The notes under the pieces: model-generated
What the model saw: the letters and a program-made list of their open reading frames with translations, nothing else
What the model was told of the DNA's origin: nothing
Database searches by the model: none
Origin: Chloroflexota bacterium
GTDB taxonomy: Bacteria; Chloroflexota; Anaerolineae; Ardenticatenales; Ardenticatenaceae
Direction of reading: 5' to 3'
NCBI GenBank assembly: GCA_003520455.1
Contig: DOUV01001043.1
Coordinates: forward strand, 1 to 20,499
DNA: 20,499 nt
Part shown: positions 14,276 through 20,499 of the stretch, one piece after another
Numbering within the stretch: the stretch's first letter is position 1
Layout of the letters: each line of letters starts with the position of its first letter
Program-made: the position numbers and the translations under genes

Positions 14276-14313
14276 TGCAAGGGGCAACCGCTTGCCGGAT
14301 ATTGAGTTATCTT

Positions 14314-14334
14314 GGAAGGCCAGGCCTTCCTTTT
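14314..14334 (+). terminator. Palindrome followed by TTTT: intrinsic terminator or operator before the GntR gene
   Basis: ggaaggcc-a-ggccttcc (14314-14330) is a perfect 17-bp palindrome followed directly by tttt. As RNA it makes a 6-7 bp hairpin plus a short U-run, a weak intrinsic terminator for the binding-protein transcript. As DNA it sits about where the -35 region of the regulator promoter would be and could be an autoregulatory site. Confidence 0.5.
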
Positions 14335-14349
14335 CGCGGCGCGAGACCG

Positions 14350-14355
14350 TATACT
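14350..14355 (+). promoter_or_regulatory. Possible -10 box of the GntR regulator gene
   Basis: TATACT lies 48 nt upstream of the regulator start codon, with only a poor -35 match (TTCCTT) at 17-bp spacing. The preceding terminator-like palindrome makes a separate promoter here plausible. Confidence 0.35.
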
Positions 14356-14403
14356 TTGTAATGTATTCCCGTGGGTTCTTATTCTCGATGTGTTGGAGGC
14401 AAC

Positions 14404-15186
14404 ATGAAAACGGAAGGCCGCCCGCTCCTGGAATTAGACAGTTCTACAATCGAAAGAGATAGTCCGGTTCCCCTCTACTACCAGATCCAGCAGACGCTGT
14501 TAGAGATGGTTGAGTCAGGAATGCTCAAGCCCGGTGATGAGGTGCCGACGGAGAAGGAACTGGTCGAGCAATTCGAGGTCAGTCGAGCCACGGTTCGACG
14601 GGCCCTGGACGAGTTGGTCCGGCAGGGGTATATCACACGCCAGCAAGGCCGTGGAACCTACGTCTCGGTGAAACTCGAGGACACCCGCTCTGAGAGGTTG
14701 CGCGGCTTCCTGGAAGATGTCCGCGAACGCGGGCTGGACGTAGGCTGTGAGATTCTCTTCAATGGGAGTGTGCCAGCGCCGCCCAGAGTCGCCCGGGTGC
14801 TTCAGCGAGGTGAGGACCAGCGTGCCTACCTGATCCGGCGGGTCGGCATTGTCGAGGGCGAACCGATGGGACTCGCCGAGGTCTGGCTCGCAGTCGACGA
14901 CGAGGTGGACACGACCAGGCAGGAGTTAGCACAGTACCAACTGCTCTACACCTACGTTGAGCGTCTCTTTGCAGATCGCTATGGCATACGCCTGGTGAGC
15001 GGCGAGAAGACGTTGCAGGCCACGGTAGCGACGCCGGAGGACGCGGCCCTCCTGCACACTGAACCGGGTGCACCGCTACTGCTGGTCCAGGTGGTCATCT
15101 ACTCGTCAACGGGCAAACCGGTTGTCTTCATCAAGACGCTCTACCGAGGCGATCGCTACGTCTACGCCACCAAGTTGCACACGTAA
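14404..15186 (+). CDS. GntR-family transcriptional regulator, HutC/UTRA subfamily
   Basis: I take the ATG at 14404 as start because GGAGG lies 4-5 nt upstream; an in-frame ATG 33 nt earlier has no such site. The 260-aa protein has an N-terminal winged helix-turn-helix: PLYYQIQQTLLEMVESGMLKPGDEVPTE, then LVEQFEVSRATVRRALDELV, QGYITRQQGRGTYV (about 23-88). A UTRA ligand-binding domain follows (about 105-250), including YLIRRVGIVEGEPMGLAEVW and the closing VVIYSSTGKPVVFIKTLYRGDRY. UTRA regulators typically repress uptake and catabolic genes until they bind a small pathway molecule. Its position inside the operon, between binding protein and permeases, makes it the likely regulator of the divergent promoters at 11820-11903. 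Confidence 0.93.
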   Translation: MKTEGRPLLELDSSTIERDSPVPLYYQIQQTLLEMVESGMLKPGDEVPTEKELVEQFEVSRATVRRALDELVRQGYITRQQGRGTYVSVKLEDTRSERLRGFLEDVRERGLDVGCEILFNGSVPAPPRVARVLQRGEDQRAYLIRRVGIVEGEPMGLAEVWLAVDDEVDTTRQELAQYQLLYTYVERLFADRYGIRLVSGEKTLQATVATPEDAALLHTEPGAPLLLVQVVIYSSTGKPVVFIKTLYRGDRYVYATKLHT

Positions 15187-15249
15187 ATTCCCGCTGTTCC
15201 CTCGTGTTCGGTAGAGCTGCGGAGACCAGGAACGAAAAGCAGATTCTCG

Positions 15250-15345
15250 ATGAACCTAAATCTTAGCGCTCATATGGAACAGGGTGTGTCGCGTGTGCGA
15301 GCGCGTCGCGCTCGCACACGCGACACCAATATGAACGAATCTTAG
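15250..15345. repeat. 41-bp palindrome flanked by imperfect direct repeats
   Basis: A palindrome with arms of 20 bp around a single central T spans 15286-15326 (left arm gtgtcgcgtgtgcgagcgcg). On either side lie direct copies atgaacctaaatcttag (15250-15266) and atgaacgaatcttag (15331-15345). It occupies the gap between the regulator and the first permease gene. As RNA it would be an extremely stable hairpin, without a T-tract. The flanking repeats suggest an inserted palindromic unit or a local duplication. Confidence 0.6.
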
Positions 15346-15360
15346 AAGGGCGTTCGGGCG

Positions 15361-16311
15361 ATGCAGCGGTTTATTCTAAGGCGACTGGTTCTGCTTGTGC
15401 CGGTGTTGATCGGTATCACGATTCTAGTCTTTGGTATGATTTACATGATCCCGGGCGACCCCGTTGTGGTGATTCTCGGCAGCGACTACACCCCTGAGAA
15501 TGCCGAACTGCTGCGCGAAGAATTAGGACTCAACCGCCCGGTGATCGCGCAGTACGCCAGCTGGCTGGGAAACGTGCTGCACGGCGACCTGGGCTACTCG
15601 ATTTTTCCCTTCGGCGGTGTGAAGTACTCGGGCCAGCCAGTCGGCAAGCTGATTCTCAGTCGCCTGCCGACGACACTCTCCCTGACCATCGGCACAATGA
15701 TCCTCGCGGTTCTGCTGGCGATTCCGCTTGGCGTGCTGAGTGCCACCCGGCGGAACTCGATCGTGGACAACGTGTTGCGTATCGTCTCGATGCTTGGGAT
15801 CTCGATGCCGGTCTTCTGGTTCGGTTTGCTGCTCATCCTGGTCTTTGCCGTCAAGCTCGGCTGGTTACCGTCGAACGGGAACTTCTTCAACTCCGGCCCG
15901 AAGGCATTGATCCTCCCCATCGTCGCCCTCGGCATCGCCCAGGCGGGGCTGATCACCCGAATGACGCGCTCGACGATGCTCGAGGTGTTGGGGGAGGATT
16001 ACATCCGCACGGCGCGGGCCAAAGGGTTGCGGGAATCCGTCGTGTATTATCGCCACGCGCTGCGCAACGCGCTGATCCCCGTCGTGACGGTCATCGGGCT
16101 TCAGGTCGGGGCGTTGTTGGGCGGCGCGGTGTTGACCGAGACGATCTTCTCGATGCCGGGTTTGGGTCGTCTCCTGGTCGAGAGCGTCTTTCGGCGCGAC
16201 TACCCCGTCATCCAGGGGTGTGTCCTGGTGATCACGCTTCTCTTCGTCTTCACCAACCTTGTGGTCGACATTCTCTACGCGATCCTCGACCCGCGCGTGC
16301 GGCTCGTATAG
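15361..16311 (+). CDS. ABC transporter permease, DppB/OppB type
   Basis: The 316-aa membrane protein begins with the typical first helix (FILRRLVLLVPVLIGITILVF) followed by MIYMIPGDPV, a hallmark of DppB/OppB/NikB permeases. About six membrane helices follow, with TLSLTIGTMILAVLLAIPLG starting the conserved transport domain. The cytoplasmic EAA loop is LGEDYIRTARAKGL (about 210-223), which contacts the ATPase. It ends VDILYAILDPRVRL, also typical. It partners with the DppC-type permease 54 nt downstream and the lipoprotein upstream. AAGGG lies about 10 nt before the ATG. No cognate ATPase gene is in the window, so it is either further right or shared. Confidence 0.93.
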   Translation: MQRFILRRLVLLVPVLIGITILVFGMIYMIPGDPVVVILGSDYTPENAELLREELGLNRPVIAQYASWLGNVLHGDLGYSIFPFGGVKYSGQPVGKLILSRLPTTLSLTIGTMILAVLLAIPLGVLSATRRNSIVDNVLRIVSMLGISMPVFWFGLLLILVFAVKLGWLPSNGNFFNSGPKALILPIVALGIAQAGLITRMTRSTMLEVLGEDYIRTARAKGLRESVVYYRHALRNALIPVVTVIGLQVGALLGGAVLTETIFSMPGLGRLLVESVFRRDYPVIQGCVLVITLLFVFTNLVVDILYAILDPRVRLV

Positions 16312-16365
16312 GGCCGGAGAAGAGAAACTCGCGACATTTTCGGGGATGAGGAGTAGCGCAACGTC

Positions 16366-17211
16366 ATGCGAACGTTTCAGGCGATCCGGCGGGTCCTGTT
16401 CAGTAGCCCGGCTACCGTATTGGGAATCGTCGTCGTCGTCCTTATGATTGCCGTGGCAATTTTGGGGCCGGAAGTTGCACCGTATAAATTCAATCAGATG
16501 GTCCTGGGCGACCGGCTTCAGGGCCCCTCGATCGGGCATCCACTGGGGACCGACCAGTTCGGTCGTGACCTGTTGACCCGCATCATCTATGGCGCGCGGG
16601 TCTCGCTGCTGGTCGGCGCAGGCGGCACCGGGGTCGCCCTGTTGGCGGGCGTCATTCTGGGAGCCGTGTCCGCCTACTACGGCCACTGGCTCGACGAGAT
16701 CATGATGCGGCTCATCGACATCGTGATGGCCTTTCCCTACATCGTGCTGGCCATCGTCCTGGCCTGGATCATCGGACCGGGTCTTGGCAACTTGATTCTG
16801 GTGATCGGGATCATCCGGACGCCCCAATTCGCGCGTATCACCCGTGGCTCGGTCCTCTCGGTGAAAGAGTATGACTACGTCGAAGCCGCGCACTCCTTCG
16901 GCCAGCGCAATCTGATTATTCTCGGTCGCCACATTCTGCCGAACTGTATCTCGCCGATCCTGATCTATGCGTCGCTGAGCATCGCGACCGCGATCAGCGC
17001 GGAGGCCGCGCTCAGCTTCCTGGGGTTGGGTATCCAGCCGCCCCAACCGAGCTGGGGCACGCTGCTCGCCGAGGGGCAACGCTACATGTTTGATGCCCCC
17101 TGGATCGCCACTTTTCCCGGTATCGCTATCAGCCTCACCATTTTAGGCTACAACCTTGTCGGCGACGGTCTTCGTGATGCGCTTGACCCCCGATTGCGCA
17201 CGCAACGTTGA
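16366..17211 (+). CDS. ABC transporter permease, DppC/OppC type
   Basis: The 281-aa protein starts with a membrane helix (about 17-35) after the short basic cytoplasmic end usual for DppC. It contains the signature HPLGTDQFGRDLLTRIIYGAR (58-78) preceding the transport domain. The EAA loop SVKEYDYVEAAHSFGQRN (about 165-182) follows, and then the LSFLGLGIQPPQPSWGTLLAEG motif near the C-terminus, all hallmarks of OppC/DppC/NikC. It ends GDGLRDALDPRLR as expected. It is the heteromeric partner of the preceding permease and forms the channel for the compound delivered by the lipoprotein. GAGGAG lies about 12 nt before the ATG. The next gene begins 119 nt later. Confidence 0.93.
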   Translation: MRTFQAIRRVLFSSPATVLGIVVVVLMIAVAILGPEVAPYKFNQMVLGDRLQGPSIGHPLGTDQFGRDLLTRIIYGARVSLLVGAGGTGVALLAGVILGAVSAYYGHWLDEIMMRLIDIVMAFPYIVLAIVLAWIIGPGLGNLILVIGIIRTPQFARITRGSVLSVKEYDYVEAAHSFGQRNLIILGRHILPNCISPILIYASLSIATAISAEAALSFLGLGIQPPQPSWGTLLAEGQRYMFDAPWIATFPGIAISLTILGYNLVGDGLRDALDPRLRTQR

Positions 17212-17330
17212 TGCCGGCCGTGCTCTCCGGCAGTGCGGCGGGCGATTCCGGTAACCGGCATCATCTCCCTATCCTTGGGCCTTACCCTGCTCACACGAGA
17301 GGGTTTTCAGAACATTCTGGAGGAAACGAA

Positions 17331-18551
17331 ATGGCTGCAAAAACAGTTGTACGTGGAGGAACCCTTATCGATGGCACCGGCGCGGCGCCGGTCTCCGACG
17401 GGGTTGTCGTGATTGAGAACGGCCGGATTGCCGCTGTTGGGGCGAGGGCCGACTTTGGCGAAAGCGGTTTTGATGGCGCCGAGGTTATCGACGTTCGGGG
17501 CAAGACGATCATGCCCGGTTTGATCAACTGTCACCAACATCTCGACAACCGCCACGGCTATGGCTCGTACCAGACCCGCGCTGCTCAGCCGCTTCCCTAC
17601 CTGGTGGCGCGGGCCGCTCGCAATGCGCTTCTCGATCTACAGGAGGGGGTGACGACGATTCGCGACGTGGCCTCTCGCTTCGGAACCAATCTGCACGTCA
17701 AAAAAGCCATCGAAGACGGAATGATCGTCGGCCCGCGGGTGGTCGCGTGCGGCCAGCCCATAGCGATGACCGGTGGCCACGGCTGGGAGCTGTGCATCGA
17801 GGCCGATGGTGAGGACGCGGTGCGCCACGCCGCGCGCCAGTTGCTCAAATCGGGCGCGGACCTGATCAAGTGCATGGCCAGCGGCGGTTTCATCAGCATC
17901 GGGGTGGATCAGCCCTGGTCACCCCAACTCACGGCCGCAGAGATGCGGGCCGCCTTTGACGAAGCCCACAATGCGGGCAAGCCGACCACCGTCCATGCTC
18001 ATCCGCCAGCGGCGATTCAGCGCGCCGTCGAGGCGGGGGTTGACTGCATCGAGCACGGCGCGCTGATAGATGAGGCCTCCGCCGAGTTGCTGGCTCAGAA
18101 AGGGATCCCCCTGGTTCCTACCCTGGGAGAGAGCTACGTGATCGCCCATCGCGGTGAGGAATTCGGACGCCCGGCCTGGTTGGCCGAACTCTGCCGGAAG
18201 AAGTTAGAGGACCGGTCGCGCCACTTTGGCTACGCGATCGCGGCAGGTGTCAAGATGGCGGTTGGTACGGATGTGATCGGTACGATGGCGGAAGAGATCC
18301 GGCTCATGGTGGAGGGCGGCCTTCGCCCGATGGACGTTCTCGTTGCCGCGACTCGCAACGGGGCCGAGGTGTGCGCGCTGCTGGACCAAACCGGCACGCT
18401 CGAGCCGGGCAAATGGGCCGACGCCATCGTGCTGGCCGGCAACCCGTTGGAGGATCTGGGCGCGCTCGAGCACGTCGAACTGGTTTTCAAGGAGGGGGTT
18501 CTGTATCGCCCTGAGGCGCTGGCAGCCGCGACCGGCAAGCACCCCCTATAG
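17331..18551 (+). CDS. Metal-dependent amidohydrolase (imidazolonepropionase/prolidase-like)
   Basis: Start is ATG 17331 with GGAGG 7-8 nt upstream; a longer in-frame start would overlap the permease gene and adds non-family residues. The 406-aa protein is a complete amidohydrolase-superfamily TIM barrel. The HxH pair is in NCHQHLD (H68, H70) and the probable carboxylated bridging lysine is in DLIKCMASGG (K180). Metal histidines are in TVHAHPP (H222/H224) and CIEHG (H242), and the catalytic aspartate is in VGTD (D314). The N-terminal beta-sandwich (VVRGGTLIDGTGAAPVSDG, IENGRIAAVG) and C-terminal GTLEPGKWADAIVLAGNPLEDL complete it. Related enzymes cleave Xaa-Arg/Lys/Pro dipeptides, N-acyl amino acids or cyclic amides. 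With a peptide-type transporter directly upstream, it probably acts on the imported compound. Confidence 0.92.
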   Translation: MAAKTVVRGGTLIDGTGAAPVSDGVVVIENGRIAAVGARADFGESGFDGAEVIDVRGKTIMPGLINCHQHLDNRHGYGSYQTRAAQPLPYLVARAARNALLDLQEGVTTIRDVASRFGTNLHVKKAIEDGMIVGPRVVACGQPIAMTGGHGWELCIEADGEDAVRHAARQLLKSGADLIKCMASGGFISIGVDQPWSPQLTAAEMRAAFDEAHNAGKPTTVHAHPPAAIQRAVEAGVDCIEHGALIDEASAELLAQKGIPLVPTLGESYVIAHRGEEFGRPAWLAELCRKKLEDRSRHFGYAIAAGVKMAVGTDVIGTMAEEIRLMVEGGLRPMDVLVAATRNGAEVCALLDQTGTLEPGKWADAIVLAGNPLEDLGALEHVELVFKEGVLYRPEALAAATGKHPL

Positions 18552-18625
18552 CAGCCGCGGACGTCTCGGGAGCGGGGGAGGGTCCTGATTCGCCGGCCTC
18601 CCTCGTTCGAGGGAGAAGTATTGCG

Positions 18626-19852
18626 ATGAACGCTGAACACAGCGCTGTGAGCCCGCTCAACTTTTTGCCGGAGATTCGGGCCTCGTTCCCGCCGCGTGTG
18701 AGCATCGCCGATGTCACCCTCCGGGAGGGCGAGCAGGCTGCCGAGGTGAGCTTCTCGAAGGAGGAGAAGCTGGCGCTTGCACGCCGGCTCGATGAGATTG
18801 GCGTCGCGCAGATCGAAGTCGGCTGGCCGTCGAAAGTTGCGCAGGATCGCGAGGTGCTTGGCCTGTTGAAGCAGGAAGGCCTGCGTGCCAGGACCCAGGC
18901 CCTGGCGGCGCTCTATGGCGATGGCTGGCGCACCGACGTCGACGCCGCCATTGACAGCGGCGCCGACGTGGTGGCGTTGCTCCATGCCACCTCCGACGTG
19001 CGCTTGCAGTACAGCGAGCGGATGAACCGCGAGCAGGTAGTTGAAAAGGCCGTCGAGGCTGTCACCTACGCGTCCGGCCGGGGAGCGCTGATCGCCTTTA
19101 CCGCGGTCGATGCGCCGCGCACCGATCTCCTTTTTTTGGAAGAGATCGTGCGCGCCACCGTCGCCGCCGGGGCAGATCGGATCATCCTGCCGGATACGGT
19201 CGGGGGCGCCGGGCCGGAGGCGATGCATTTCCTGGTGAAACAGGTCTGCAGTTGGGTCGACGTGCCCATCCACGTTCACTGCCACAACGATTTCGGACTG
19301 GCAGTTGCCAATGCCCTGGCGGCGGTTCGCGCGGGAGCCACGATCGTCGATGCCGCCGTGAACGGCCTGGGCGAACGCAGCGGCAATCCGCGCCTGGACG
19401 AACTGGCCGTCTCGCTCGAGTTGCTCTACGGGGTGGAAAGCGGGCTCGACCTCAGCAAGCTCACCGGCCTGTCGCAGTTCGTGGCCGAGATGACCGACCT
19501 GCCGCTCCCGTTCAACAAGCCCCTGGTGGGGGAGTATGCCTTCTCGCACAAGCTCGATCTGCACGTCCGCCGGGTGCTCGAACATCCTCCGGTGTTTGAG
19601 GCCCTGGCGCCCGAACTGGTCGGGAACCGAAGGGTGATTCCCTTAGGTCGCCATGTGGGCCCCTTCATCATTCGCCTCAAGCTGCATGAGTTGGGGCTGA
19701 CCGCGAGCGACGCACAGGTCGCGGAGTTGGTCGCTCGGGTCGAGGAGCGGGCCGTGGCCACCAAGCGTGCGGTCAGCAACGAGGCCTTTGCCGCGCTCGC
19801 GCGGGATCTCCTGGGGGACGGAGGGCCGAAAGGACAGACGGATCGCCGTTGA
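18626..19852 (+). CDS. DRE-TIM metallolyase, homocitrate/isopropylmalate synthase-like
   Basis: The 408-aa protein has the family signatures: DVTLREGEQ at 29-37 (catalytic Arg33), ILPDTVGG (187-194), and [19 protein letters not shown] (from 216, metal histidines H218 and H220). NGLGERSGN lies at 246-254. TLREGEQ rather than TLRDGEQ and overall length point to the homocitrate synthase/NifV-like side of the family, which condenses acetyl-CoA with a 2-oxo acid. Citramalate-type synthases or retro-Claisen lyases are alternatives. No leucine, lysine or nitrogenase genes are near, and the location in a catabolic operon suggests it uses a pathway keto acid. The C-terminal 110 residues are shorter than the LeuA regulatory domain, so feedback regulation of the leucine type is unlikely. 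GGGAG lies about 11 nt before the ATG. Confidence 0.87.
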   Translation: MNAEHSAVSPLNFLPEIRASFPPRVSIADVTLREGEQAAEVSFSKEEKLALARRLDEIGVAQIEVGWPSKVAQDREVLGLLKQEGLRARTQALAALYGDGWRTDVDAAIDSGADVVALLHATSDVRLQYSERMNREQVVEKAVEAVTYASGRGALIAFTAVDAPRTDLLFLEEIVRATVAAGADRIILPDTVGGAGPEAMHFLVKQVCSWVDVPIHVHCHNDFGLAVANALAAVRAGATIVDAAVNGLGERSGNPRLDELAVSLELLYGVESGLDLSKLTGLSQFVAEMTDLPLPFNKPLVGEYAFSHKLDLHVRRVLEHPPVFEALAPELVGNRRVIPLGRHVGPFIIRLKLHELGLTASDAQVAELVARVEERAVATKRAVSNEAFAALARDLLGDGGPKGQTDRR

Positions 19853-19921
19853 CGTGGGGTGCGTCGCGGGGGCGTGGCAGACGGCCGCTTCGCAGGTGTC
19901 TCTCGCGACGGTGAATTGGAA

Positions 19922-19954
19922 GGGCGTGTACCCGGCATTGCCGGGCACACGCCC
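19922..19954 (+). terminator. Stem-loop between the synthase-like and ThDP-enzyme genes
   Basis: gggcgtgt and acacgccc enclose cccggc-att-gccggg, giving a 14-bp stem with a single A/C mismatch and a 3-nt loop. It starts about 70 nt past the stop codon and 37 nt before the next ATG. No T-tract follows, so termination may be partial or the hairpin may act in RNA processing. Confidence 0.5.
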
Positions 19955-19990
19955 GCACCGGCAGGCGTGACAGAGCACGAGGCGAGTGCC

Positions 19991-20499
19991 ATGAGAACGT
20001 TGACGGGAGGACAGGCGGCGGTCGAGGCCCTGGCCGCGGCCGGCATCGAGGTCGTCTTTGGGATTGTAGGGGTGCACAACATGCACATCTACGATGCGCT
20101 CTACGACCACCCTTTCATGCGACAGGTCACGGTGCGCAACGAGCAGGGCGCGGCCTTTATGGCCGATGGCTACGCGCGGGCCTCGGGGCGGGTTGGTGTC
20201 GTGCTGCCCATTACCGGTCCGGGCGGCACCAACGCTGCCACCGGCGTCGCCCAGGCCTATGCCGACTCTTCGCCCGTCCTGGTGATCCAGAGCAACGTCG
20301 CCAGCGACTTGCTCGAGCGCGACGTGGGCACCTTGCACGAGATGAAGGATCAGGTGGCCTTCTTCAGCACCATTACCCAGCGCAGCCAACGGGTCTCGAA
20401 GGTCGAGGCGATCCCGGAGCCCATTCGGGGGGCAATCGAGACGTTGCAGGCCGGCCGGCCGCGGCCCATCCACGTTGAGATCCTGGCAGACGTCCTGGC
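19991..20499 (+). CDS. Thiamine-diphosphate-dependent enzyme, acetolactate synthase-like (N-terminal part, runs off the window)
   Basis: 169 codons are visible. They form the PYR domain of the acetolactate synthase/benzoylformate decarboxylase superfamily: TGGQAAVEALAAAGIEVVFGIVG (from 5) and VRNEQGAAFMADGYARASG (48-66), with the ThDP-activating glutamate E51. PITGPGGTNAATGVAQAYADSSPVLVI (from 73) follows. The sequence then reads through GTLHEMKDQ to RPRPIHVEIL. His before the Glu is replaced by Asn (RNEQ rather than RHEQ), and the usual GVPG turn reads GIVGVHN; both are mild departures from acetolactate synthase and suggest a decarboxylase or carboligase with another substrate. ATG 19991 has GAGG 8 nt upstream. 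It is the last visible gene of the rightward operon and could decarboxylate or ligate the 2-keto acid made by the pathway. Confidence 0.88.
   Translation, partial: MRTLTGGQAAVEALAAAGIEVVFGIVGVHNMHIYDALYDHPFMRQVTVRNEQGAAFMADGYARASGRVGVVLPITGPGGTNAATGVAQAYADSSPVLVIQSNVASDLLERDVGTLHEMKDQVAFFSTITQRSQRVSKVEAIPEPIRGAIETLQAGRPRPIHVEILADVL

Noticed and set aside
12829..14280. Open frame of 483 codons on the minus strand
   Set aside because: It is antisense to the solute-binding lipoprotein and its composition is typical of a shadow frame.
15865..17079. Open frame of 404 codons on the minus strand, rich in Asp, Gln and Arg
   Set aside because: It is antisense to the two permease genes. The polar composition is what reversing hydrophobic membrane codons produces.
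17208..17330. Longer start for the amidohydrolase overlapping the DppC-type gene
   Set aside because: The first 41 residues are not family-like, and the ATG at 17331 has a strong GGAGG at proper spacing.
18230..19585. Open frame of 451 codons on the minus strand
   Set aside because: It is antisense to the amidohydrolase and DRE-TIM genes, both of which have complete catalytic motifs.
1..20499. CRISPR array, tRNA or rRNA genes
   Set aside because: I saw no regularly spaced direct repeats and no cloverleaf or rRNA-like sequence. The repeats present are isolated palindromes.

Overview
The window looks like chromosomal DNA of a GC-rich bacterium, most probably a member of the Chloroflexota. The best clue is the solute-binding lipoprotein at 12469-14220. 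After its lipobox it carries an Ala/Pro stretch and then a long Val/Glu/Lys/Thr linker (VVKETVVVEKEV...), a style I associate with Chloroflexota ABC-transporter lipoproteins. The WD40 fragment and the short nested palindromic repeats fit that group too. This is inference from sequence style; no 16S or marker gene is present.

Region 1 (1 to about 4684) is an accessory, partly decayed stretch. It opens with the start of a cobalamin-binding methylmalonyl-CoA mutase-type subunit (minus strand, running off the window). Next come a gene-free stretch with a palindromic repeat and two abutting transposase relics on the minus strand (an IS4-like C-terminus fused to a different frameshifted transposase). 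Two unrecognised minus-strand genes follow (129 and about 363 aa). After them lie a C-terminal fragment of a WD40 protein joined to the tail of another minus-strand gene, a short orphan coding remnant, and a nested inverted repeat.

Region 2 (4685 to 20499) is an intact and coherent locus: two divergent gene sets driven from one control region at about 11820-11903. The minus-strand arm, in order of transcription, encodes a cyclase-family metal hydrolase, a creatininase-family amidohydrolase, a succinylglutamate desuccinylase/aspartoacylase-family deacylase, an MFS transporter (ATGA overlap), a D-2-hydroxyacid dehydrogenase, a LarA-family nickel racemase and an HpcH/HpaI aldolase. The plus-strand arm encodes a family-5 peptide/opine-type solute-binding lipoprotein, a GntR/UTRA repressor, two Dpp/Opp-type permeases, an amidohydrolase, a homocitrate/isopropylmalate-synthase-like DRE-TIM enzyme and the start of a thiamine-diphosphate enzyme. 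No ABC ATPase genes are in the window.

Together the genes read as an uptake-and-degradation system for an unknown amide-containing or cyclic compound. Four hydrolases of different folds would open or deacylate it. LarA and the dehydrogenase would convert a 2-hydroxy acid to a 2-keto acid. The aldolase, DRE-TIM and ThDP enzymes would process the keto acid. The substrate cannot be read from the sequence.

The regulatory DNA is unusually informative. Two face-to-face promoters (TTGACA-N17-TAGGAT on both strands) each overlap the same 18-bp element in perfect inverted symmetry. The plus-arm leader is about 560 nt long and contains a 12-bp stem-loop whose loop can pair with a downstream 8-nt segment (potential pseudoknot). 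It also contains a 23-codon leader ORF whose stop codon touches the Shine-Dalgarno sequence of the binding-protein gene. Strong hairpins punctuate the plus operon.
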